This document shows positions 35,390-42,844 of a DNA stretch of 64,000 nt, in pieces. Numbering within the stretch: the first letter of the stretch is position 1; each line of letters opens with the position of its first letter. The notes beneath the pieces were generated by a model, which was not told the origin of the DNA, ran no database searches, and worked only from the letters and a program-made list of their open reading frames with translations. The position numbers and the translations under genes were made by a program. Origin of the DNA: Rossellomorea sp036867415 (lineage in GTDB: Bacteria; Bacillota; Bacilli; Bacillales; Bacillaceae_B); NCBI RefSeq assembly GCF_036867415.1, contig NZ_JBAJHU010000008.1, positions 1-64,000 of the forward strand, in the 5' to 3' direction.

Positions 35390-35797
35390 ATGAATATTGC
35401 ATTGATAGCTCATGATAAGAAAAAGGATGACTTAATCCGTTTCGTACTTGCGTACCAGCCGATCATTGAGAAGCACACTCTTTTTGCTACGGGTACAACC
35501 GGAAAGAGGATATCAGAAGAAACGGGATTATCCGTTCATCGTTTCCGTTCCGGTCCATTAGGCGGGGATCAGGAAATTGGATCCTATATCGCAAATGATA
35601 AAATGGATCTTGTCCTGTTTTTCAGGGACCCGTTAACCGCACAGCCCCATGAGCCTGATGTGTCAGCTTTGATCAGGCTTTGTGATGTATATTCTGTCCC
35701 TTTAGCGACGAACATGGGGACAGCGGAAGTATTGGTGAAAGGGTTGGAAAGAGGAGATATTCAGTGGAGAGGCGTTAAAAACGAAAGGGAGGATTAA
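35390..35797 (+). CDS. mgsA: Methylglyoxal synthase
   Basis: Converts dihydroxyacetone phosphate to methylglyoxal, a bypass of lower glycolysis. The ATGTTG motif, SGPLGGDQEIG (as RSGPLGGDQ) and FFRDPLTAQPHEPDV with the catalytic Asp are visible. ATG at 35390, six bases from AGGGGTG, gives 135 residues; a GTG at 35381 is inside the site. It is two bases from bshB1, placing a methylglyoxal source next to genes for the thiol that protects against it. Confidence 0.96.
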   Translation: MNIALIAHDKKKDDLIRFVLAYQPIIEKHTLFATGTTGKRISEETGLSVHRFRSGPLGGDQEIGSYIANDKMDLVLFFRDPLTAQPHEPDVSALIRLCDVYSVPLATNMGTAEVLVKGLERGDIQWRGVKNERED

Positions 35798-35798
35798 T

Positions 35799-36503
35799 GT
35801 GACAAGAGAAAAAGTGGATATCCTTGCCTTTGGTGCGCATGCAGATGATGTGGAAATCGGGATGGGTGGAACTCTTGCTAAATATGCAGAGGCAGGAAAA
35901 AGGGTCGTGATCTGTGATTTGACCAAGGCAGAACTTTCATCCAACGGATCTGTCCCGGTAAGGGAACGTGAAGCGATGAAAGCTGCTGAATTTCTGGGGA
36001 TAAGCGAGAGGGTGACACTTGACATCCCTGACCGCGGTATTTTCCTCACGGATGAAAATATTAGTAAAGTAGTGGCGGTCATTAGAAAATATAAGCCGAA
36101 AGCTGTATTTGCTCCATATGAACAGGACCGGCATCCTGACCATGGAAATGCTTCCAGGTTGGTGAGAGAGGCGTATTTTTCTTCGGGTGTACGGAAATTC
36201 AATCCTTCACTACCTGCACATAAAGCTGCACATCTGTATTTCTATATCATCAACGGTTTTCACAGACCGCATTTTGTCGTAAATATCGAAAGCCATATCG
36301 ATCAGAAGCTGGGCAGTCTCCGGGCTTATGAAAGTCAGTTTGATAAAGGGAATAATGGTGTTTCGACACCATTGACCGAGCAATACATAGAAGCAATAGA
36401 AGCGAGAGAAAGAATGATGGGGAAAGACGCTGGAATGCTTTATGCAGAAGGGTTCTTCTCCTTTAACACGCTCATTCTGCATCACGACTTGTTAGGAGAA
36501 TGA
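35799..36503 (+). CDS. bshB1: Bacillithiol deacetylase BshB1
   Basis: Hydrolyses N-acetylglucosaminyl malate to glucosaminyl malate. The LmbE-family zinc motif AHADDVE lies near residues 13-19, and HPDHGNA near 109. The length is 234 residues. A GTG start at 35799 follows AAGGGAGG and overlaps the vicinity of the mgsA stop. It is four bases from bshA, forming the bshB1-bshA pair. Confidence 0.95.
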   Translation: MTREKVDILAFGAHADDVEIGMGGTLAKYAEAGKRVVICDLTKAELSSNGSVPVREREAMKAAEFLGISERVTLDIPDRGIFLTDENISKVVAVIRKYKPKAVFAPYEQDRHPDHGNASRLVREAYFSSGVRKFNPSLPAHKAAHLYFYIINGFHRPHFVVNIESHIDQKLGSLRAYESQFDKGNNGVSTPLTEQYIEAIEARERMMGKDAGMLYAEGFFSFNTLILHHDLLGE

Positions 36504-36506
36504 CAT

Positions 36507-37628
36507 ATGAAATTGAAAATCGGAATTACTTGCTACCCTACGGTTGGAGGTTCTGGAGTAGTCGCCACTGAGCTTGGTAAATTGCTTGCTGAAAAGGGTC
36601 ATGAAATTCATTTTATTACGTCCAGTATTCCATTCAGGATCAACAAAATGTATCATAATATCTATTTTCATCAAGTAGAAGTCAATCAATACTCAGTATT
36701 TCAATATCCCCCTTATGATATAGCACTTGCAAATAAGATGGCTGAAATCATCGAACGCGAAAACCTGGACATCCTGCACGTGCATTATGCCATTCCGCAC
36801 GCGGTTTGTGCCATTTTGGGCAAGCAGATGGCTGACAAAGACGTGAAGATCGTGACCACCCTACACGGGACAGACATCACTGTACTCGGATATGATCCGT
36901 CACTTACGGGAGCAATCCGGTTTGGTATTGAAAAATCGGATGTGGTAACGGCGGTCTCCAATGCACTCGCAGACCAGACAAATGAGTTGATACGCCCTGA
37001 TAAAGAGATAAAAACGGTTTACAATTTCATCGACGAGCGGGTATACCGCCATGTTGATTCAAGTCACTTACGAAAGGAATACGGCATCCACGAAGATGAA
37101 AAGGCAGTCATCCATGTATCTAACTTCCGCGGAGTGAAAAGAGTGAAGGATGTCGTATCATCTTTCAATCTGATACAAAAAAAAATTCCGGCAAAGCTTC
37201 TCCTCGTAGGCGATGGACCTGAAATGACTGTCGTATGTAAGCAGGTGAATGACCTGGGGCTGCGTGACCGGGTATTATTTCTTGGGAAGCAGGATAATCT
37301 GGAAGAACTATATTCGATCAGCGACTTGAAACTTCTGCTCTCAGAGAAGGAAAGCTTCGGTTTAGTTGCCCTTGAAGCAATGGCATGCGGGGTTCCATGC
37401 ATCGGTACCGATACTGGCGGGATTCCTGAAGTCATCGAAGACGGCAGCAATGGCTATATTTGTGAGGTCGGTGATGTAGAAACAATTGCCTCAAAAGCAA
37501 TCAGGCTGCTCGGTAATGATTCGCTTCATGAAACCCTATCGAAAAATGCACTTGAAACTGCGAGGACGAAATTTCATTCGAAAAAAATTCTCGAGCAATA
37601 TGAGAAAATTTATAGAGAAATAATGTAA
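36507..37628 (+). CDS. bshA: N-acetyl-alpha-D-glucosaminyl L-malate synthase BshA
   Basis: GT4 glycosyltransferase that joins UDP-GlcNAc to L-malate, the first step of bacillithiol synthesis. The N-terminal GGSGVVATELG loop, and the C-terminal ExFGLVALEAMACGVP nucleotide-sugar site (ESFGLV near 283) are characteristic. The length is 373 residues. TAGGAGA lies just upstream. Confidence 0.95.
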   Translation: MKLKIGITCYPTVGGSGVVATELGKLLAEKGHEIHFITSSIPFRINKMYHNIYFHQVEVNQYSVFQYPPYDIALANKMAEIIERENLDILHVHYAIPHAVCAILGKQMADKDVKIVTTLHGTDITVLGYDPSLTGAIRFGIEKSDVVTAVSNALADQTNELIRPDKEIKTVYNFIDERVYRHVDSSHLRKEYGIHEDEKAVIHVSNFRGVKRVKDVVSSFNLIQKKIPAKLLLVGDGPEMTVVCKQVNDLGLRDRVLFLGKQDNLEELYSISDLKLLLSEKESFGLVALEAMACGVPCIGTDTGGIPEVIEDGSNGYICEVGDVETIASKAIRLLGNDSLHETLSKNALETARTKFHSKKILEQYEKIYREIM

Positions 37629-37670
37629 AACAGCTACTTTCGCTGTGAAAGTCGAGAGGATGTAAATATA

Positions 37671-38873
37671 ATGCTGCCAACGATTTTCCAGGAAGCGATT
37701 CCACTTATAAAAAGAATAGAAGAAGCAGGGTTCCAGGCATATTTCGTGGGAGGGTCAGTAAGAGATTACCTTCTTGGAAGACCCATCAATGATGTGGATA
37801 TAGCAACCTCGGCTTTTCCGGACGAAATAAAAAGCATTTTCCCCCGTACAGCCGATATCGGAATCCAACATGGAACCGTATTGGTAATCGAACCCTTTGG
37901 CGAATATGAAATCACCACATTCAGGACTGAATCAGAGTATCGTGATTTCAGGCGCCCCGATCAAGTGGAATTCATCCGTTCCTTAGAAGGGGATCTCAAG
38001 AGACGGGACTTCACCATGAACAGTCTGGCAATGGATGCAGATGGTGTGATGTATGATCCGTTTCAGGGTCAGGCGGATATAAAGCAGAGAATCATAAGAA
38101 CGGTAGGGGCGCCCTCTGATCGTTTTTCAGAGGATGCTTTAAGGATGCTGCGGGGCATCCGGTTCGTCAGTCAACTCGGTTTTGACATGGAACCTGCCAC
38201 CCGGAACGCATTAAAATTGAACGAGAACCTGCTGACACATATTGCAGTAGAACGAAAAACGATGGAATTCGAGAAGATGATGGGTGGGGAATACAAGGAT
38301 CTGGCCATACATCTTCTTCTGCAATCATGTCTATTCAAGCAACTTCCTGGCCTTGCCGACAAGAGAAATACAATGGAAAAAATTGCGGACTTTCCTTTAT
38401 TGAAATGTTTAAGTAAAGATCAGACTTGGCTGCTTTTATTAGCATGCATAGAAGAAAGACCTGCAGAATTTTTAAAAGAGTGGAAACTGCCTTCAAAGAT
38501 GATCAAAGAGCGAACAAAAGAAAAACAGATACTTTCCATTCGTACAAAAGAAGGATGGACGAAGGAACTTCTCTATCAATCTGGTTTACAGAGAGCGAAT
38601 AATGTAGAAAAGGTATATAACTGCCTTCACTCGATTTCACCCTCTTCCATTGGGAAATTGAAAGATGAATTTGAATCTTTGCCAATCAAAAGCCGGGAAG
38701 AATTGAATGTAACCGGCAGGGATCTTATGCAATGGACTGGACGAAAGGGAGGACCATGGATCAAAGAAGTCCTTGGAAATATCGAAATGGCGATATTACA
38801 TGGAGAAGTCAGGAACGAACATGAGATGATTAGGAGGTGGATCGAAACATGCAGTCCATCAGAAAAAAACTGA
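37671..38873 (+). CDS. cca: CCA-adding enzyme (tRNA nucleotidyltransferase)
   Basis: Adds CCA to tRNA 3' ends. The catalytic GGSVRD (residues 23-28) and DVDIAT motif with its two aspartates (near 42-44), followed by RRDFTMN and the RxxRF template region (RGIRFVSQLG), identify a class II enzyme of Bacillus type. The length is 400 residues. Its last 25 bases overlap birA. Confidence 0.95.
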   Translation: MLPTIFQEAIPLIKRIEEAGFQAYFVGGSVRDYLLGRPINDVDIATSAFPDEIKSIFPRTADIGIQHGTVLVIEPFGEYEITTFRTESEYRDFRRPDQVEFIRSLEGDLKRRDFTMNSLAMDADGVMYDPFQGQADIKQRIIRTVGAPSDRFSEDALRMLRGIRFVSQLGFDMEPATRNALKLNENLLTHIAVERKTMEFEKMMGGEYKDLAIHLLLQSCLFKQLPGLADKRNTMEKIADFPLLKCLSKDQTWLLLLACIEERPAEFLKEWKLPSKMIKERTKEKQILSIRTKEGWTKELLYQSGLQRANNVEKVYNCLHSISPSSIGKLKDEFESLPIKSREELNVTGRDLMQWTGRKGGPWIKEVLGNIEMAILHGEVRNEHEMIRRWIETCSPSEKN

Positions 38874-39829
38874 TTCAGGCTTTTTCAGAGTCAAATGGGG
38901 AATTTTTATCGGGCCAGGCGCTGGCGGATATTGCAGGGTGTTCCCGGACGGCCATATGGAAACATATAGAAGAGCTCCGCAAAGAAGGATTTGTATTGGA
39001 AGCTGTCAGGAAGAAAGGGTATCGAATCATTCATACACCCGATAGTGTCACCGAAAACAAAATCCGCCTGGGATTACAGACTTCAACTCTGGGGCAAGTC
39101 ATCCACTATGAAGAATCTGTTCCAAGTACACAAAAGATTGCACATGATTTAGCAGGTAATGGGGCTGTCGAAGGCACTCTTGTCATTGCGGATGAACAGA
39201 CTGCAGGAAGAGGGAGGCTAATGCGTGAATGGCATTCATCATCAGGCAGCGGGATTTGGATGAGTCTGATTTTAAAACCTCATCTGCCACCTCAGAAAGC
39301 ACCGCAGTTCACCTTGATCACAGCAGTCGCGGTTGTACAAGCTATCGAGGAAGCAACGAATCTTCAACCTCAAATCAAATGGCCCAATGATATCCTGATT
39401 AATGGAAAGAAAGTGACAGGGATCCTGACTGAATTACAGGCAGAATCGGACAAAATCAATTCCATCATTATAGGGATAGGAATGAATGTGAATCATACCA
39501 CCGATCACTTTCCCGATGAAATCCAATCAATTGCCACTTCGCTTGCAATCGAAAAAGGAGAGCAGCTGTCCAGGGCGGAACTTGTTCAGACGGTATTGGA
39601 AAGAATCGAATCACTTTATATTCTCTATATGAAAGAGGGATTCACTCCCATCAAACTATTGTGGGAAAGCTATGCCGTTTCTATCGGAAAAAGAATAAGG
39701 GCCCGCACAATCAATGGGACAATTGAAGGCACTGCACTGGGGATAACTCCTGAAGGTGTATTGAAAATAGAAGACAATGACGGTACCGTTCATCAAATCT
39801 ATTCCGCAGATATTGAATTGAATATATAA
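38849..39829 (+). CDS. birA: Biotin-protein ligase / biotin repressor BirA
   Basis: The N-terminal winged helix (residues about 3-60, with CSRTAIWKHIEELR) binds biotin operators. The central ligase domain has GRGRLMREWHS and the IKWPNDIL lysine region, and a short SH3-like C-terminal domain completes 326 residues. It biotinylates acetyl-CoA carboxylase and represses biotin genes. ATG at 38849 is 11 bases from TAGGAGG; a GTG at 38837 overlaps the site. Confidence 0.95.
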   Translation: MQSIRKKLIQAFSESNGEFLSGQALADIAGCSRTAIWKHIEELRKEGFVLEAVRKKGYRIIHTPDSVTENKIRLGLQTSTLGQVIHYEESVPSTQKIAHDLAGNGAVEGTLVIADEQTAGRGRLMREWHSSSGSGIWMSLILKPHLPPQKAPQFTLITAVAVVQAIEEATNLQPQIKWPNDILINGKKVTGILTELQAESDKINSIIIGIGMNVNHTTDHFPDEIQSIATSLAIEKGEQLSRAELVQTVLERIESLYILYMKEGFTPIKLLWESYAVSIGKRIRARTINGTIEGTALGITPEGVLKIEDNDGTVHQIYSADIELNI

Positions 39830-39841
39830 GAATTGCTCCCG

Positions 39842-39880
39842 GGAGAGGAATGAAGATTAAACTTTATTCCCTCTCTTTTT
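39842..39880 (+). terminator. Intrinsic terminator after birA
   Basis: AGAG-GAATGAAG pairs with CTTTATTCCCTCT around ATTAAA, then eight T. Confidence 0.8.
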
Positions 39881-39884
39881 TTTA

Positions 39885-39893
39885 TGGTATAAT
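39885..39893 (+). promoter_or_regulatory. Extended -10 promoter for the panBCD leader
   Basis: TGGTATAAT directly after the birA terminator gives a predicted leader of about 300 bases before panB. The -35 region is poor. Confidence 0.5.
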
Positions 39894-39981
39894 TCAAATT
39901 GGGCAGTATCCAATGAACTGCACCCTGTAGTACAAAAAAAGATGAATACCAAATTATCTGCCTTGATCCATATTGGACTGG

Positions 39982-40036
39982 GACAGAGGGTCGAAACATT
40001 CATATTAGACACTTAGGATCCTTCTGTCATTTTTTC
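39982..40036 (+). terminator. Terminator-like hairpin inside the panB leader
   Basis: GACAGA(G)GG and CCTTCTGTC pair around a ~30-base loop, followed by ATTTTTTC. Between the predicted promoter and panB, it could act as an attenuator. A ribosome site AGGAGG follows at 40037-40042. The 39830-40201 gap otherwise contains the structures listed next to this entry. Confidence 0.5.
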
Positions 40037-40053
40037 AGGAGGTTTTTTTATTG

Positions 40054-40138
40054 GCATGTTCTGTCAGCAATACTGTCGCTTGCCTGGACAAATTTCTCTC
40101 CTTACTGGGGAATCAGCACGGGACGGGAACAGAACATG
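40054..40138 (+). other. Long-range hairpin in the panB leader
   Basis: ATGTTCTG (about 40055-40062) and CAGAACAT (about 40130-40137) are perfect complements and enclose a GC-richer segment. A 64-codon frame starting TTG at 40051 crosses this region and overlaps panB; it looks spurious. Confidence 0.4.
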
Positions 40139-40201
40139 ACCAGAAAAGAAAGTGCTTTCATAGATGTTTCGTCTCCTCTGACTGTAAAGAAGGAGGAAAA
40201 T

Positions 40202-41041
40202 ATGAAACAGACAACGGATTTTTTAAAAATGAAAGAGGAATCTGAGAAGATTACGATGCTGACGGCTTATGATTACCCTAGTGCCAAACTAGCGGAAGAA
40301 GCTGGGGTAGAGCTCATTCTGGTAGGGGATTCACTTGGCATGGTGGTGCTCGGTTACGATTCCACTGTACCTGTGACTGTGGAAGACATGATTCACCATA
40401 CAAAAGCGGTCAAAAGAGGTGCACCCAACACGTTTATCATCACGGATATGCCTTTTATGACCTACCATCTATCAAGGGAAGAAACGTTAAAAACAGCAGC
40501 TGGAATCATGCAGGAAAGCGGTGCACATGCTGTAAAGGTAGAAGGGGCGGGTGTGGTGATCGAACGCATTCAATCGATGACCGCCGCCGGAATACCTGTG
40601 ATGGCGCATTTAGGTCTGACTCCACAATCTGTAGGTGTTTTAGGTGGATACAAGGTACAAGGGAAAACTGCGCAAGCAGCACAAATGCTGCTTGATGATG
40701 CAATTGCATGTGAAAAGGCAGGGGCATTCTCAATCGTATTGGAGTGTGTACCTAAACAATTGGCTAAAGAGATTGCGGAAGCTTTAAGCATCCCTGTCAT
40801 CGGAATCGGGGCAGGAAACGAAGTGGACGGCCAAGTACTTGTCTTCCACGACCTTGTCAATTACGGCGTCGGCAGGGTGCCGAAGTTTGTCAAACAATAT
40901 AGTAATATCTCAGAGACCATAACCTCGAGCCTTACCGGCTATATAGAAGATGTTAAGAGCGGAAGATTTCCTGAAGATAAGCACTCTTTTACGATGCGGG
41001 AAGAAGAATTGCAGATGCTTTATGGAGGAAGTAAAAAATGA
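40202..41041 (+). CDS. panB: 3-methyl-2-oxobutanoate hydroxymethyltransferase
   Basis: First committed step of pantothenate synthesis: transfers a hydroxymethyl group from methylenetetrahydrofolate to ketoisovalerate. VGDSLGMV near residue 41, VKVEG near 112 and GIGAGNEVDGQVLV (substrate pocket) near 199 are typical. The length is 279 residues. ATG at 40202 has AAGGAGG seven bases upstream. It overlaps panC by four bases. Confidence 0.96.
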   Translation: MKQTTDFLKMKEESEKITMLTAYDYPSAKLAEEAGVELILVGDSLGMVVLGYDSTVPVTVEDMIHHTKAVKRGAPNTFIITDMPFMTYHLSREETLKTAAGIMQESGAHAVKVEGAGVVIERIQSMTAAGIPVMAHLGLTPQSVGVLGGYKVQGKTAQAAQMLLDDAIACEKAGAFSIVLECVPKQLAKEIAEALSIPVIGIGAGNEVDGQVLVFHDLVNYGVGRVPKFVKQYSNISETITSSLTGYIEDVKSGRFPEDKHSFTMREEELQMLYGGSKK

Positions 41042-41907
41042 AAACCATAACGAAACTTACTGCACTCCGTGAAGAAATGCATCAACATAATCAATCTGGC
41101 TGCTCCATTGGATTTGTCCCTACTATGGGATATCTGCATGAAGGACACCTGTCACTTATAAAAGAAGCAAGGAACAATAATGAGATCGTCGTCATGAGTA
41201 TTTTTGTGAATCCATTACAATTCGGACCTAATGAAGATTTCAATCGATATCCGAGAAACATTGCACGCGACCGTAAGCTTGCGGAAAATGCGGATGTTGA
41301 TATTTTGTTCATGCCGGATGCAGACGAAATGTACAAGGGGATCTTATCGGTTGAAATGAATGTAAAAGAACGGGTAAATATTCTGTGCGGAAAAAAGCGA
41401 GAAGGTCATTTTGACGGCGTTGTTACTGTTTTGACTAAGCTTTTTCATCTTGTGCAGCCGAGAAGAGCCTATTTCGGGTTGAAAGATGCACAACAGATCG
41501 CTATTGTAGAGGGACTCGTTGAGGATTATTTCTTTCCGGTGGAAATTGTACGGGTGCCGACTGTCAGAGAAGAGGACGGACTGGCCAGAAGTTCAAGGAA
41601 TGTTTATCTTTCCTCAGAAGAGAGAAACGAAGCTCCCGCCATATATGAAAGTCTTATAGAAGCGAAGAAGAAGATCGAATCCGGCGAAGTGAGCACTTCA
41701 GCTATTATTTCGGGCATGAAAGACTTCATTCATAATGAGACTTCTGGCCGGGTCGAATATGTTGAAATCTATTCCTTCCCCGAACTGACGCCCATTCACG
41801 AATGGGACGGTGAAATCATACTGGCCATCGCCGTTCAGTTCCAAAAGGCAAGGTTAATCGATAATATCATCATCTCATTGGACAAAAAGGAGAATCAGCA
41901 TGTATAG
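41038..41907 (+). CDS. panC: Pantothenate synthetase
   Basis: ATP-dependent condensation of pantoate and beta-alanine. The nucleotidyltransferase signature MGYLHEGHLSLI (residues 30-41) and the SSRNVYLSSEER motif near 184 are present, with FGLKDAQQ between. The length is 289 residues. It overlaps both panB and panD, so the three genes are tightly coupled. Confidence 0.96.
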   Translation: MKTITKLTALREEMHQHNQSGCSIGFVPTMGYLHEGHLSLIKEARNNNEIVVMSIFVNPLQFGPNEDFNRYPRNIARDRKLAENADVDILFMPDADEMYKGILSVEMNVKERVNILCGKKREGHFDGVVTVLTKLFHLVQPRRAYFGLKDAQQIAIVEGLVEDYFFPVEIVRVPTVREEDGLARSSRNVYLSSEERNEAPAIYESLIEAKKKIESGEVSTSAIISGMKDFIHNETSGRVEYVEIYSFPELTPIHEWDGEIILAIAVQFQKARLIDNIIISLDKKENQHV

Positions 41908-42283
41908 AACAATGATGAACGGAAAAATACACAGAGCCCGGGTTACAGAAGCAAACCTGGATTATGTGGGAAGCATCACAATCGATCAGGATATCCTTGA
42001 CCGGGTGGACATGATGGCCAACGAAAAAGTCCAAATCGTCAATAACAACAATGGAGCAAGACTCGAGACTTATATCATACCGGGAGAAAGAGGAAGCGGT
42101 GTCATTTGCTTGAATGGAGCCGCAGCAAGACTCGTCCAGAAAGGCGATGTGGTCATCATCATCTCTTATAAAATGGTGGCCGAAGACATGTTGCGCACGC
42201 ATGTCCCGAAAGTGGCCATCATGAACGAACACAATCAAATCATGGAAATGCTCGGAACAGAACCAGAAGCGACGATATACTGA
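41900..42283 (+). CDS. panD: Aspartate 1-decarboxylase
   Basis: Makes beta-alanine for PanC. The proenzyme self-cleaves between Gly24 and Ser25 (the visible GSITID), giving the pyruvoyl cofactor. The length is 127 residues, and Tyr22 and NNNGARLET near 50-58 belong to the active site. The start ATG lies in the panC 3' end (eight-base overlap). Confidence 0.96.
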   Translation: MYRTMMNGKIHRARVTEANLDYVGSITIDQDILDRVDMMANEKVQIVNNNNGARLETYIIPGERGSGVICLNGAAARLVQKGDVVIIISYKMVAEDMLRTHVPKVAIMNEHNQIMEMLGTEPEATIY

Positions 42284-42329
42284 CTAATATATTTTTCAGT
42301 ATGGGGAAAAAAGTGTTTTAGTCTAAGTA

Positions 42330-42378
42330 AAACCCGAACTAGTTTGAATCCTGATATTCAAACTAGTTCGGGTTTTTA
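42330..42378 (+). terminator. Strong terminator after panD
   Basis: AACCCGAACTAGTTTGAAT and its exact complement form a 19-base stem with a six-base loop, followed by TTTTTATT. Confidence 0.9.
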
Positions 42379-42418
42379 TTAGCTTTGTTCAAATGTCCAT
42401 TTAGTTTCAGCTTGTTCC

Positions 42419-42655
42419 AGCGGTTGATTGGAGTGCAAGACGAAGACTCCTATCAGAAAAGCGGAAGGGCTTTGCTCATAGGCGTGTGGCATAAGGCGAA
42501 TCGGCCACGAAGGCGTTCTTTGCCTTCTTGGTCGATTTGACTTATGTCATGTGCCTCTAAGCCCTGCAGCTGGACAATTCCTCCTCGAATTTAAAGGAGG
42601 CTCACGGGCTACCCGCGGAAAGCGAAGCCTTGCACGGAAATCATTAGCGGTATTT
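42419..42655. repeat. Interspersed structured repeat (outer element)
   Basis: Starts GGTTGATTGGAG, with a GGAGT/ACTCC hairpin, and ends GGAAATCATTAGCGGTATT. The ends are imperfect inverted repeats (GTTGATT and AATCATT). The right part (GGCTCACGGGCTACCCGCGG) is also at the window start; the two ends are joined in short form at 50.2 kb. It resembles repeats I remember as common in Bacillaceae genomes. An inner hairpin repeat interrupts it. The 42284-42844 gap holds the panD terminator, this element and the dinG upstream region. Confidence 0.75.
42456..42576. repeat. Inner hairpin repeat nested in the outer element
   Basis: From AAAAGCGGAAGGGCTT to AAGCCCTGCAGCTGGAC, the segment folds into one long arm: GGC-GTGTGG-CATAAG... 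pairs with ...CTTATG-TCATGT-GCC around TTCTT, with mostly G-T wobbles in place of mismatches. Without it the two parts of the outer repeat would be adjacent. I recall similar CATAAG...GAATCG hairpins as a separate Bacillus repeat. Confidence 0.65.
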
Positions 42656-42844
42656 AGAGTCAACACTGGTCATGTTAGTCTTTAGGAAGTTGTTTTTTTT
42701 GTTTTGACTCAGCTTCTATTTAGTCCTTTTTTACAAATGTATACCTGGGAATCTGCCTTCTAATTTGAATTATGGTACACTAATTTAGAAATCATAATGT
42801 ATAACTGAATTATTGAAGGATCTATATAAAGGCAGTGAGAAGAT

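Noticed and set aside
39914..39950. Insertion sequence end (TGAACTGCACCC)
   Set aside because: No transposase frame, second end or target duplication is visible, so it is mentioned only as an alternative for the panB leader.
40051..40245. 64-codon TTG-started frame in the panB leader, with AGGAGG upstream
   Set aside because: It overlaps panB out of frame and its composition is not protein-like; the AGGAGG is noted with the leader hairpin instead.
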